This document shows positions 22,325-33,539 of a stretch of DNA of 64,000 nt, one piece after another. The stretch is from Asterias amurensis (taxonomy: Eukaryota > Echinodermata > Asteroidea > Forcipulatida > Asteriidae). Where the stretch lies: positions 14,022,191 to 14,086,190 of the forward strand of contig NC_092649.1 of assembly GCF_032118995.1 (NCBI RefSeq), written 5' to 3'. Within the stretch, counting starts at the first letter, position 1; each line of letters begins with the position of its first letter. Made by a program: the position numbers and the translations under genes. The notes below the pieces were generated by a model. It saw only the letters and a list, made by a program, of their open reading frames with translations, did not search any database and was not told the origin of the DNA.

Positions 22325-23084
22325 TAAAGATTACGTGGCTAATTAATTACATTTAGAGTAAAGCTTATGTTCTAAGCTTCAATTTGGTATATGGTTTCAC
22401 TTTTTTGAAGTTATGGTCTAGGAGATTAGGTTTAAAGAAAAAAACGTGTGCAATTGCTATGGGTTTTAGGCGGAAACAAAGAATAAGAAAAAAATCAAAA
22501 ATCTCGACAGAAACAATACCTGTTCCGACGGTAGGTAGGAACAGCTAATAATATAAAGTATTTAAATTTATTAACTCTCACGAACTCTACCGTCTGGGCA
22601 AAATACAGATCTCAGGCGCTAACTTTGAAATACAAACCATTTTTATTAAAAACAACATGGCCTCACGTTACTCCTGATCATAATCTCTGTTATGTGTACT
22701 GCACCATAGCATGCATATAGAGCATGGTTTGTCTACAGTCATGTACCTCCACGAATCCTCCATGCATAGAGCATGGAGGTATTACTCCCGAGTCCTAACG
22801 TTAGATTAGAACTTAACATTTTAATTAGGTGTTCGGGCCACAGCCCGGAACACCACTTATTCAAATAGAAACTTCTTGCCAACAGAAACAATGACACTTC
22901 TTAGTAAATACACCATGTATTTCAATGCCAAAAGGTTCTTCTAAGTTGGTCAACGTTCCCCTGCCCATCAGCCGATCCACGGTAATTTACTTAAGTGCTA
23001 TGGCACCAAAGATCGATCATACACAGCGCCGCGTGTAGTATGCTATCCCATCATGCACAGAATGAAAGAACCCTTTAAGTTACG

Positions 23085-23317
23085 CAAAAAATATTTGCGA
23101 CTAGTCGCATAATTATTCACGACATCGTGAAAATATTCGCGACTAGTCGTGACAAAATTCGCGACTTGTCGTAAAAAAATTAACGACGTCGCAAAAATAT
23201 TCGCGACTTGTCGTGAATAAATTCACGACGTCGCAAAAATATTCACGACGTCGCAAAAATATTCACGACGTCGCAAAAAATATTCACGACTGGCGGTGTC
23301 CCTTTAGGGCCAGCATA
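23085..23317 (-). repeat. Foldback arm, right
   Basis: Inverse orientation of the arm at 9496: repeated CGACTAGTCG, CGACGTCG and ATATTCACGAC boxes, ending GGGCCAGCATA. Confidence 0.75.
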
Positions 23318-24250
23318 ATATACAGTGTTTTTTCAACAGAGGACGGTTTGAATGTAAACATAGGTCACATCGTCTATACTGGAAGGTCTCCACTTTGCAT
23401 ACTCCATACATGTGTGGACCGATCGTGTTGTTTAGGTAACATGTACCGGTATTAAAAACACTAGGAATCTGCAAGATGCAGTAAAGTGTTTCTGGTGATC
23501 GATTAATTTCTTAAAAAGACAACGAGACGAACAAAAATATTAACCGGAGTATGTTTATTGTTTTATACAAATGCAAAGTCGATACAACTGAAACAGTTGC
23601 TTCTCCGTTTTGGTTCCTTTGGCCATGGGAAGAGTCCGCCACCAGCAGTGAGAAGGTGGACTCCATATTTGGCTGGATGAATAGTTTTGTTTATTTACGC
23701 AATGAATTAAACAATATAAAAGTCGAGGGGGCGGGGTCAATCATAAAAGTCATAAATGTAAACTTTACTTAGAAATTGCAGATACGCGTAGCCTTGCTCA
23801 AGGCAGTCGCATTATTCGCTCCGAAAAGACGCCGCTGTAAACCCACCCATATACACTGTGCGTGGTGCGTGTCATCACACCGCATGACCCACCCGTATAC
23901 ACACTGTCACATCGTACGAATACTGTGCACACAAGTCATCCGCACTCGACAGTAACTCGACAGTTGAAACAACATAGAAACAATGTAGCAGGGGAAAAAT
24001 TGTAACAAGTGTTACCGTAACGCGTGTTACCGATTGAATTATTTTTATTATTCCAGTTTAACAAACCTTTAGCATAGTACTTGATGACAAAACACACCAA
24101 TTTGTTGTAGACTGGTTAATTTTAGGACAAAATATTGATAAAGTTTTGTATTTTTTTGGCCTTTCCATTCAGCGTAACGCGTGTTACCGATTTTTGCTGA
24201 GCTCTCTCAGCTTAACCAGTTGATCTTTCATTTTTGTTTGAATTTGCATC
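23318..24250. repeat. Segmental duplicate of 31127-32045
   Basis: Nearly identical to the paralogue from ATACAGTGTTTTTTCAACAG to GATCTTTCATTTTTGTTTG. It includes repeated GTAACGCGTGTTACC palindromes (24017, 24174) and the conserved block 23791-23955. No gene. Confidence 0.75.
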
Positions 24251-24278
24251 GGGGATAAAGAATTTAACATCTATTATA

Positions 24279-24521
24279 CCGTTGCGGTGCCCGCTGTCAA
24301 AACATAGGATTCGAACTGCCTCTAGCTGCCGGGCAACCTCGGTAGTCTAGTTGGTAAGGCACTGCTCTAGAATTTGCAAGGGTCGTGGGTTCGAATCCCA
24401 CCCGAGTAACATGCCTGTGATATTTTTTCACAGGACTCGGGAAAGTACTGAGTATACAGTGCTAACACACATCGGTGTATGGGTAAAAACCAAAATTAAT
24501 ATTCTTTATCCCCGATGCAAA
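24279..24521 (+). mobile_element. tRNA-derived SINE, full length
   Basis: Flanked by the 16-bp direct repeat TTTAACATCTATTATA (24263-24278 and 24522-24537). The tRNA-like part at about 24336-24408 has A box TAGTCTAGTTGGTAAGGC and B box GGTTCGAATCC closed by CTCGG/CCGAG. A tail with CACAGGACTCGGG and an end CTTTATCCCCGATGCAAA follows. The inverse of that end (GCATCGGGGATAAAG) lies just left of the insertion, a relic of an older inverted copy. Confidence 0.8.
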
Positions 24522-24795
24522 TTTAACATCTATTATAATAAATTTGGTTTTTGATGATTTGTTATTAGATTAGAACTTTGAAAGTTTGCTTATTTAAAGT
24601 TTTAAGTACTCTGGAAAATAAAGCAAGCCTAAGCTGCATCTTGATACGCTGTACTATTTTAAAAAAGAAAGTGTAAAGCCTCCGAGGGTCAGCTAGATAA
24701 ACGACTGCACCAATGTACTGTTTTTTGTTTTTGCTTCTTTTTTTAGGTTCAGGCTTAGGGCACAGTTGGTTGTTGCTCAATCCAAAAATCCGGAG

Positions 24796-24923
24796 CTAAC
24801 GTTGGTCCTGTTCTCGTTTTGTTATTTTATCATATATGAAAAACAACAGGATCGAAATCAGCATGATGCCACTGTACATAATGAGAGCCCCTTGAAAACT
24901 TCCTGTCCATTCGTAAATCAACC
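24796..24923 (-). CDS. Copy 2 exon 4 (stop codon)
   Basis: 128 nt: LIYEWTGSFQGALIMYSGIM, a final TM, then the basic/acidic tail and TAG. Confidence 0.8.
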
Positions 24924-27900
24924 CTGAAAGCAAACACAACAATAAACATAGTTTTATTTTGAGTGTTAAATATCAGTGCACGTCAGTGTGCTTTTTGCCC
25001 ACTGTAAGGGGGTGTTTTAAAAATGTCCACCTGATTGTGACCTTTATACTGTGTTCCTTTCGGAGGGAGAAACGTCGCCTTAGGTCAGCTGCATGACTTC
25101 TGGGCATAAGGTGGAATGCTTGAAGCTGACCGCTGTTTCCACAATGAGTAGAAGTATTGTCGTCTAGTTACTTAATCACAGTTATTAATTTATTTATTTA
25201 TTTTGTGAATACGTTGAATCGAAGTCAATCAGGCCATTTAGTAAATGTTTCGGCATCGCACACGGCTGCAAAAAAGTAACTTTATGTAACCCACCTGTTA
25301 GCAATCCACTTCCCATCGCACATAATCCACCTAAAAGCGACTGCCAGGACAACACAGCTACGATTCGGTCAACTGACGTCAAAAACCGCACTAGGACGTC
25401 ACGTGACTGCGTTACAATACCAAGTCCCGTTCCAATGAACCACGTGACGAGCATCTGCACTGGGAAGAATATCATGAAAGCTTCGGTGAGATATGAGGCA
25501 AACATGATGACGCAGCCAAGATACATCCATGTGCATGTAGAAAGCTTCAGTCGGGTGCGATCCAACAAAGGTTCCATGAATTTGCCAAGGATGTATCCAA
25601 TCCCGAATGATGTTGGTAACAGCGACGCTTGGTAAGGACTCAGCCCCTGGAATACACCATGTGACACCATGTACACCACCCACCCACTGAAGCAGAAATT
25701 AACGCAACTCATTGCTGCAGACAGAAATATAAATCTTTTGTTTGCCAGTATTTTAAAGTCCATAGATGTTAAGAAACGCTGGATGTTCCCGTTAATCGTC
25801 AAACACTTTCCCTGGTGAGATTTGGAAGAAGGAATGTCGTATCCCTCCTTTGAAATGTCGCTACCGCCAGCTGCATCGTCTGGTACCTGTTGGTACTGTT
25901 CTCCTGTATCTGTTGGCGATGCTACTGCAGGTGCTTTAAGCAATTCACCACATACTATGATGTGGGAAGAAATACCACCCAAGATCAACATGGTTCCACG
26001 CCAGCCGTATGTATCCAGAAGTATCTGAGTCAGGGGACCATACACGATCATCGAGATCGGTATACCTGATGATGCTATTGCAACAGCTACAGAATAGTTC
26101 TCACTAAAGTAGGACGCTAGAACACCAAAGAATGGGTAATAACTCAAAGCTTTACCAAGACCTGTAAAAAATGAAAAGTGACATTAGCTAAGTTTGTATT
26201 AGAAACGAAAAACACTTAAAGGGAATTGAACCACCGACCAACTAACTAATTTGATATGTCTAAACCGGAGGTAACTGGGGATGCTTTGTACCATCTTAAA
26301 TGGTTTGTAGATTGACATGTAGACCTTTGGTCTGGTTTAAAGAAATAAGACCGATGACGTCACCAAATGTTAGAGCGCCCTCAGGCGGCAGACTGAAAAC
26401 AGTCCAAATACATTTTTACTAGTAAGAGGTCTGTGGCAGAGTTGATGATAATTTTTGATGTGATTTTTTTTTTTTTTTCACACGACTCGGGAAACTACCG
26501 AGTATACAGTGCTAACACACATCGGTGTATGGGTAAAAATAAAATTATATTCTTTATCCCGATGCAATGTAACAAACTATAAGATAATTGTTTAACAATT
26601 TGTATAAATAAGGTCCTTATAGCAACATATCCGACGTCTAAATCTGTGTATCTGCAAACCAAAAAGTCAGTACCGAGTTGAAACTTGGTGATTGTTAGTA
26701 AAGGACATTATTGCTCAAATTTGGCATCGTGTGTTTTGTTTTTGTTTTTTTCATGTCGACCATCTATTACATGTTTTTAGATTAAAACAAGCTGCAATGA
26801 TTTTTGTTTCAACCAAGCTCGTACACCGGAAGCAAAACACCTAGTGTTTATTATATCTTGCTGTTCTTATTGTTATAAACAAAAAATTAAAAAAATTAAA
26901 TGGGAACAATGACAAACAGGTGCCTTACTGACTGTGGAAATCATTTACACAAATATAGGGGGAAGATAGTGTTTATGGAACCTCAAATCTTCACCTCGGC
27001 TATTTGAGATTCAGAGGAAGCTGTCAAACAAATAAAGATGGTGACCTATCATAAGTGTAAGTTTATTCGTGTAATTTTCTAACCTGATAGAATGGCAATA
27101 GAAAGTGTTAACTGTAACACTGTAGTCGACTGCGAGCCGATGATAAAGCCAGCCGACCCCAGTACTCCACCGACGATAACAACGCAGCGTCTGCTGCTAA
27201 CGAGACTATCAATGCTGGTAACAAAAGGACCTGCATCCAAACAGTATTGAACCCATAAACCATGGAAGATTCATGTAAAGACAAAGTACAAAACTTGTAA
27301 CTACCCTCTCACCTAAAACCCCTTTGCTATGACAGTCGTAACTGTAATTTATAACAAAAATGGCATCTATAAACGCGGACAAATTAATGTATGATGAACA
27401 AGTTATTTTCCTGAGAACGTATGATTATTAGTAATAAACGTGGATTATGGAAATATTGACTGCTATGAGGGGCACAGTTAAAATTATGGGCCCAAGGTGA
27501 TGTCAAAACCATGACTATGCCCGAAGCGAAGCTGAGGGCATAGCCATGGGCTTTGACATCACCGAGGGCCTAGAATTTTAACTGTTCCCTGATTATTAAG
27601 CAGTCGATATTTCTTTTATATACCGAATAAAGATTCTTCTAATCAACAACACTCTGACTATACGGTAAAAGGTCGTCTGCGAAGAAAGGTCGAACCGTGA
27701 CAAGGGACGCAAGTCGTACATTATACATTATACATTATACATTGTACATTATACATTATACATATACGTTATTTTCATAACGGGCATAGTCAATTGACTA
27801 TGCATAGTCAATTGACTATGCCCCGGGCATAGTCACCATGACGTCATCTTGGTAGAAAAAGGGGGCATAGCTATTTCCATGACTCCATCTTTTAACCATT

Positions 27901-28659
27901 CAGATTAGATGATTCTATACATGAGGAAGATAATACTCTATGGCCATGGAATGACTCGCAACAGTTTGTTGTGCTTAACAATATTCCAAGTGTTGCGTCC
28001 GTAAGTGTCATTTTGTCATGACAAATGACACGTACAGACACAACACTTGGAACATTGGTGTTGTGTCTGTACGTGTCATTTGTCATGACAAATGACACGT
28101 ATGTAAAGACACAACACTTGGAACATTGGTAAGCACAACAAACTGTTACGAGTCAGTCCTTGGTCTATACAATGATCCACGTTTATTAATAATAATCAAA
28201 CAGCTTTGTTGTTCACAAAACATAGTTTGCAAAAGAGATCATCATTACAAAACTTTATCTGACACTTCTGTTCTCGGCATGCTTGCCTTGGGCAGAATTG
28301 ATTAAGTCAAAAATACCGAAATTGAAAATTTTAAATTGCAAACAGTGCAGGTTCTGCTGACAATCGTTTTAATTGTTAACTAATGTATTGTTTACTGTGC
28401 TCGTTCAAGCCAGGTTCAAATGTTGATAAGGTCACGTAAGTTTCTTACCGAATAGAAAACTTATTGAGTTATACAGGACAGCCATCCAACCAATTATCCA
28501 CACGTCACTATTGAAGTCATTCTGCATGGCTAGGAGGAGGACACCCAAAGCCTTTAGATTTCCGAACGTGATGAAAAGGGCGACAAATGTTGCGACCACA
28601 ACGACCCAACCCCACGGGTTCCTGTTCTGGTGATGGACTGATCTTCGACGAGGAGCCAT
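24796..28659 (-). CDS. SLC16/MCT-like transporter, copy 2 (complete)
   Basis: Join (minus): 28659-28449, 27230-27084, 26161-25295, 24923-24796; 450 residues, near the normal MCT length. A 12-TM plasma-membrane solute carrier by family. TM1 carries PWGWVVVV (MCT TM1 signature). The region corresponding to the second MCT signature reads YFSENYSVAVAIASSGIPIS, followed by YGWRGTMLILGGI. A hydrophilic loop (PTDTGEQYQQVPDDAAGG..., residues about 185-235) separates the two six-TM halves, and the tail ends YDKITKREQDQR. All exon joints are phase 1 with GT-AG ends and no stop is seen. The MCT basic pair in YFxxRR is Glu-Asn here, so the substrate may differ from lactate-type MCTs. Confidence 0.85.
24924..25294 (-). 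other. Copy 2 intron 3
   Basis: 371 nt, donor GTGGGT, no coding content. Around 25075-25150 it carries a decayed tRNA-like block that is better preserved in copies 5 and 6. Confidence 0.6.
25295..26161 (-). CDS. Copy 2 exon 3
   Basis: 867 nt, open throughout. It encodes TM4-TM11 and the central loop; one residue longer than the other copies (Gly in TDTGEQYQQ). Confidence 0.88.
27084..27230 (-). CDS. Copy 2 exon 2
   Basis: 147 nt with the same boundaries as copy 1; encodes SSRRCVVIVGGVLGSAGF and SQSTTVLQLTLSIAILSG. Confidence 0.82.
27949..28159. repeat. Long imperfect palindrome in copy 2 intron 1
   Basis: Counterpart of 1740-1955; the left arm has drifted slightly (AATATTCCAAGTGTTGCG) while the TGTCATGACA cores are kept. 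Confidence 0.7.
28449..28659 (-). CDS. Copy 2 exon 1 (start codon)
   Basis: 211 nt; MAPRRRSVHHQNRNPWGW start and end NSISFLFG. Upstream, GTTTAG before TTGGAGCAGG (about 28700-28690) could be the acceptor of a 5' UTR intron. Confidence 0.85.
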
Positions 28660-28761
28660 AGCGCACTCTTATGCTCAATAATGGTACCTGCTCCAACTAA
28701 ACAATAATAGATAAGCAGAAGCTTGTTTATAAGTTCAGATACATGTACTATAGTAAAATAC

Positions 28762-28917
28762 CACTGTAAAAAATGTCCGAAAAATTTACGGCGCGCCAGG
28801 TAAAGTGCCGTAAATTTTATGGCGGAAGTTTTGTAAATAATTTTGTGTCTTGAAGGGGTTGTTTACAAAACTTCCACCGTGAAATTTACGGCACTTGTAC
28901 GGATTTTTTTTACAGTG
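28762..28917. repeat. Small MITE upstream of copy 2
   Basis: Same element and site as 2557-2711: CACTGTAAAAAAT ends and AAATTTACG inverted blocks. Confidence 0.55.
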
Positions 28918-29495
28918 TAGCTAAACACAAACAATATTTTGTACTCTACAGATTTAGGTTAGAGAAAAAATACCCGGTCGGGTGTAGCCTGTTTGGCTGA
29001 TTTTCTGCTAACTGTTGTTTCACAGTGTTAAAACTTCCACTGGCTCAACCAGCGGAGTGACAGCTTGACAGATCGTTGATGCCTGTAGCCTGCAGCATGA
29101 TACCGCATGGTATAAACCGTACTTGATACAGTGGGGTCGAAGCATGGCTTTTCGACGTACTAACGAGGTTACAACGACTAGGCCGGATCAGAGGTACACC
29201 AACCTCCGTGTCACAAACTTCCGTTCAGTTTCCGAGTTAAGTGTGCATCTTTTGTCTAATTCTAGCTAGCGCAAACACCCCTGTTTTACTTTAATTGTTT
29301 CAATCCCAAGAGTTCCAGCTAATCGGGCGTAGTGTTTCTATAAGCAGTATGGTTCGACTAATAGAAAAACCTAGGCGCGGCCTGCATATCTTATACGTCA
29401 CAGTGCTAATGTGTTTCATGGTCGTTGTTGTTACTTGAGTTCTAGGAATTTAGGGAATGTGCTAATGTGTTTTATTGAAAGTGAGGAATGGTAGA

Positions 29496-30184
29496 GTGAT
29501 TTCCATTCCATTAACCCTGTGCCTGAGGTCAAAACTCTTGGTGTAACATTTGACAAACATATGAATATGCAATCTCACATCAAGTCTGTCTCCCGTATTG
29601 CCATGTATCACTTGTACAATATTAGTAAGATTAAGAGGTTTATAGGTCATCGTAGTACAGAGCAAATAATTCATATGTTAGTCACATTCCGGATTGATTA
29701 TTGCAATCATGGAGCAATAAACTAGACTCCATGTTGCAATGCTATCCTAGCTGGTCTCCCTGCCACCACTCTTGCCCCCTTACAGCGAGTTCAGAACTCT
29801 GCTGCGAGGCTACTTACTTGTACCAAAAAGTATGAGCATATCACCCCAGTTCTAATGCAGTTACATTGGCTTCCTGTCAGGTATCGGATTATTTTTAAGG
29901 TGTGTTTGTTAATTTTTAAATGCTTAAATGGTCTTTGCCCTTTGTATCTGTATGATCTTGTTGCTACTAGACCTGTTGTTAGATCTACTCGTTCTGCTAG
30001 TGATGTTACTCTGTTGATCCGCCCCAGAGCGAAGCTGGTTTCTGCAGGTGATAGGATGTTCTCTGTAATTGGCCCTGAACTGTGGAACCAGCTTCCTAAG
30101 CAACTTAGGGAAGCCAGTAATGTTGATAAATTCAAGGCTGGCCTTAAGACTAATCTTTTTAAGCGTGCTTTTTTAAACAACTAA
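29496..30184 (+). mobile_element. LINE reverse transcriptase 3' end (CR1/Jockey-like), broken
   Basis: One frame encodes the C-terminal part of a non-LTR reverse transcriptase: VKTLGVTFDKHMNMQSHI, then LQRVQNSAARLLTCTKKYEH, LHWLPVRYRIIFKVC and ELWNQLPKQLREASNVDKF, ending LFKRAFLNN. An in-frame TAG near 29723 interrupts it and the 5' part is missing. It begins where the copy 1/copy 2 duplication ends, so it inserted at, or helped define, that junction. Confidence 0.8.
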
Positions 30185-30239
30185 GTACAAGTACATGTAC
30201 ATATATTTTTGTATTCTCTGTAGCAATTCCAGTTTTTTA

Positions 30240-30345
30240 ACTAAATCACTATGGTGGTATGGTTTACCTGCACGATCGGTCGAACGCGCGAAACCATTCC
30301 TGCACGATCGGTCGATCGCGCAAACCCATTCCTGCACAGGATTAG
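30240..30345. repeat. Short GATCG-box repeat
   Basis: Two to three units of GATCGGTCGATCGCGC with the same lead-in (CACTATGG, TATGGTTTACC) as the array at 4297-4835. Confidence 0.7.
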
Positions 30346-30544
30346 ATTTCTTTGTACAGAACGTGCGGTACCGCCGCTCTGCACCGTTGCCTTCGTGTAA
30401 AGTTGAATCAATGGAGACAAGAATTGTGAATATACACGTTTTCATTTACCGTTTGTGGTGTTTCACTGAAACATCATGGCATATTTTTGCATTTTTTGTG
30501 ACTTTCCGGTCACTAGCGGTGGTTCAAAATCTTCCTTCCTCCAT

Positions 30545-32045
30545 GATAATACATAGCCCTGGTAGGACGTCAGTCAGTGCCTGCAATGGAGGAGTCCAAC
30601 CTGGGCTAAGTAATACAAATGCCTACTGCAGCCAGAGACTGTCGGGAGACGTTAATAACTCGTGTTAAAAGTGTTTTCTAGATGCATGGATATTTCGAGA
30701 TTCCCGTTTGTCGTGTCTTTCACTGAAATTGCCCCCCCCCCCCCCTTTGCATTTTGTTCAACCAGTAAGATACCAATACACTAGGTTTAAAGGTAGACAT
30801 AATGGTTAACGTCAGCCAACTTCTGCTTGTCAGTATAACTTACCTGAATATTCCAACCCAAGCTGTTCATTCTTATTCAGTATTCACCACTCAATTTTAC
30901 GCGTCGCAGTCGTATACCCCGGCCCATCGTTATTTTACTCGAGCAAACATCAAAAGGCCAACACGCATGGTGACCTATGGCATAGCATAATCATTTTCCC
31001 TGGTATAGACGATGTGACCTCTAACGTCACACGAAAACCATAACGTGAATCGCACACACCGCCGGTAAAAACCGTTGTGTTTTGGCAGCCAGCTAGAAAG
31101 TGTATGCAATCTTACCATGACTATATACAGTGTTTTTTTCAACAGAGGACGGTTTGAATGTAAACATAGGTCACATCGTCTGTACTGGAAGGTCTCCACT
31201 TTGCATACTCCATACATGTATGGCCCGATCGTGTTGTTTAGGTAACATATACCGGTATTAAAAACACTAGGAATCTGCAAGATGCGGTAAAGTGTTTCTG
31301 GTGATCGATTAATTTCTTAAAAAGACAACGAGACGAACAAAAATATTAACCGGAGTATGTTTATTGTTTTATACAAATGCAAAGTCGATACAACTGAAAC
31401 AGTTGCTTCTCCGTTTTGGTTCCTTTGGCCATGGGAAGAGTCCGCCACCAGCAGTGAGAAGGTGGACTCCATGTTTGGCTGGATGAATAGTTTTGTTTAT
31501 TTACGCAATGAATTAAACAATATAAAAGTCGAGGGGGGCGGGGTCAATCATAAAAGTCATAAATGTAAACTTTACTTAGAAATTGCAGATACGCGTAGCC
31601 TTGCTCAAGGCAGTCGCATTATTCGCTCCGAAAAGACGCCGCTGTAAACCCACCCATATCCACTGTGCGTGGTGCGTGTTATCACACCGCATGACCCACC
31701 CGTATACACACTGTCACATCGTACGAATACTGTGCACACAAGTCATCCGCACTCGACAGTAACTCGACAGTTGAAATAACATAGAAACAATGTAGCAGGG
31801 GAAAAATTGTAACACGTGTTACCGTAACGCGTGTTACCGATTGAATTATTTTTATTATTCCAGTTTAACAAACCTTTAGCATAGTACTTGATGACAAAAC
31901 ACACCAATTTGTTGTAGACTGGTTAATTTTAGGACAAAATATTGATACAGTTTTGTATTTTTTTGGCCTTTCCATTCAGCGTGTTACCGATTTTCGCTGA
32001 GCTCTCTCAGCTTAACCAGTTGATCTTTCATTTTTGTTTGATGAT
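30545..32045. repeat. Segmental duplicate, uninterrupted (empty-site) version
   Basis: Matches 8925-9495 and then 23318-24250 continuously; the 13.8-kb foldback-bracketed segment is absent at about 31121-31126. GTAACACGTGTTACC palindromes at about 31811. No gene. Confidence 0.75.
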
Positions 32046-32884
32046 TGGGATCTAGCCTAGAACCTTGGGTTTTAAAATACAAAAGATGAACACTTTAATC
32101 ATTAGTCTTGCAGCCATAGATGAGAATGGAGAATGATGAAGGACCCTCTAAAGCGTTATAACGTGTGTTTATTTGCCCACATGCATGTTGTTGTTTAATG
32201 CGTTCTTATAAAACCCTATTCCCTCTAGATCAGAAAGCGGTGACAAGCATCGAACCTCATCAGTTATTTTATCCATTAAAAAAGGATGGTCTACCATCCA
32301 AACACAAGACTACTACAAAGTTGAAAACTCAGTTCTATCTTGAGTTGAGTAACTCGTCCTACCCTTAGTATGGGTTCAATTGCGTCCTACGGTCTATGGA
32401 TATGGAACTTTACAGCTATTGCTTTAGGACTTGGGACGAGTTAAAATTTGTCCCAAGTCCAAAGGCGTGGGATCCTTTCCTCCACGGTAAAAGGGCCCGT
32501 GTATTCTACCGGTGAAAAGGGCCCATGTATTCTACCTGGGGATAATTCATAAGAACATGATACAATTAATCTTAACTACAAATATTTCTGAATCAATCTT
32601 AGTCAAACTGTAAAAGTATGTTTCATAAAAACAATCTTAGCGTAAGATCAATCGAACGTGAGAAAAGATTGATATCAATCGTGTCTTAAGACTTCAATTC
32701 TATTGACAAAGCGTAGAGTACAACCTTTGACCCAAACACACTTTTGGGCCCTCATGAGGTTTTTTTCCAAGTTGGTCATCTTGTTTTCAGTGTGAGTGAT
32801 GGAACCGTGGTGAGTAGAAAATAAATTCGGTGTTTGATGATTTGTTATTAGATTAGAACTTTGAATGTTTGCTTATTTAAAGTT
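32046..32884. other. Unassigned stretch
   Basis: No gene. Contains a near-direct repeat AAAAGGGCCCGTGTATTCTA (about 32488 and 32515). The last 70 bp match the region left of copy 2 at 24541-24601. Confidence 0.4.
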
Positions 32885-33304
32885 TTAAAGATGGACTATA
32901 ACGGTACTCCTACATTAAAATCACTATCAGAACTTGTTTATGTTGTGTTCAGCTATCAATTCATTGTTGTGGTCATGTTTTTCTCCAAATAATTTTGCTA
33001 CAATTTCACCGAAAAAATTTGACCTCGATTCTTCGATTTTGAAATTTCCCGCCCTGTACTGGTTCCCGGCTATTAAACCAACACTGAAATCCAAGCGGAT
33101 TTGTAAACCAGCGGACGTCATGAACGCGGTCAAAAAATGGTGATGTCATACCCATGAAGCAACGAGAGTAAACAAAGATTACGCCATGTTACTCCGTGTG
33201 TTGTGTATGCGTTTTCATCCACACTATAGGCGTGCGTGTGTGCTACGAAGCTTTTTGTTTATAATGTATCAGCTATAAATACTGCCGACTATTTGGTTGT
33301 TTGT

Positions 33305-33539
33305 GGATGCACTAGAAGTTTCAAAGTTTGTGTAAGAAGCCTGGATCGATTCCGAAATTTAAACCTCTAAACATCGAGAGAATTCAGGGGGATCTTCTAC
33401 CACCAGGCCCCAGCCAGTGCTGCTTGTGCATGCTACGACGTCGGCGGGGTCCCTCTGCCGTGGCCCTGGTCGCATGTGGCCGTGGAACAGCAAAAGAATC
33501 AAGTGGCATTACAGAAAAGAGAGGGAGAAAAGCCTGGTA
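33305..33539 (+). CDS. Possible exon inside the transposon
   Basis: An open plus-strand frame, KPGSIPKFKPLNIERIQGDL then CCLCMLRRRRG and TEKRGRKAW, ends at a good donor (GTAAGT at about 33539). The next candidate acceptor is at 34260 (TTTGTACAG). The product is not recognised and it may be non-coding. Confidence 0.2.

Larger units (their letters stand above)
20113..23084. other. Unassigned AT-rich region
   Basis: No gene recognised in 3 kb. It contains a C run (20450-20460), the tRNA-like sequence and direct repeat listed next, a TGTTCGGGCC...GGCCCGAACA-type hairpin at about 22833-22855, and a GCATAGAGCATGG direct repeat near 22715-22770. Confidence 0.4.
9496..23317. mobile_element. 13.8-kb segment bracketed by inverted foldback arms
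   Basis: The left arm begins TATGGTGGCCCTGAAGGGAC and the right arm ends with the near-inverse (GTCCCTTTAGGGCCAGCATA). The paralogous locus at 31111-31130 reads ...CCATGACTATATACAG straight through, so the whole segment is absent there. It may be a giant foldback transposon carrying passengers, or two foldback copies flanking DNA that the paralogue lost. Inside are a MITE, a repeat array split by a gypsy element, a hairpin satellite and a 145-bp repeat element. Confidence 0.4.

Noticed and set aside
24336-24408. Possible functional tRNA gene
   Set aside because: Boxes are good but the sequence is the head of a SINE with a tail, a target duplication and several dispersed copies; the anticodon arm is poor.
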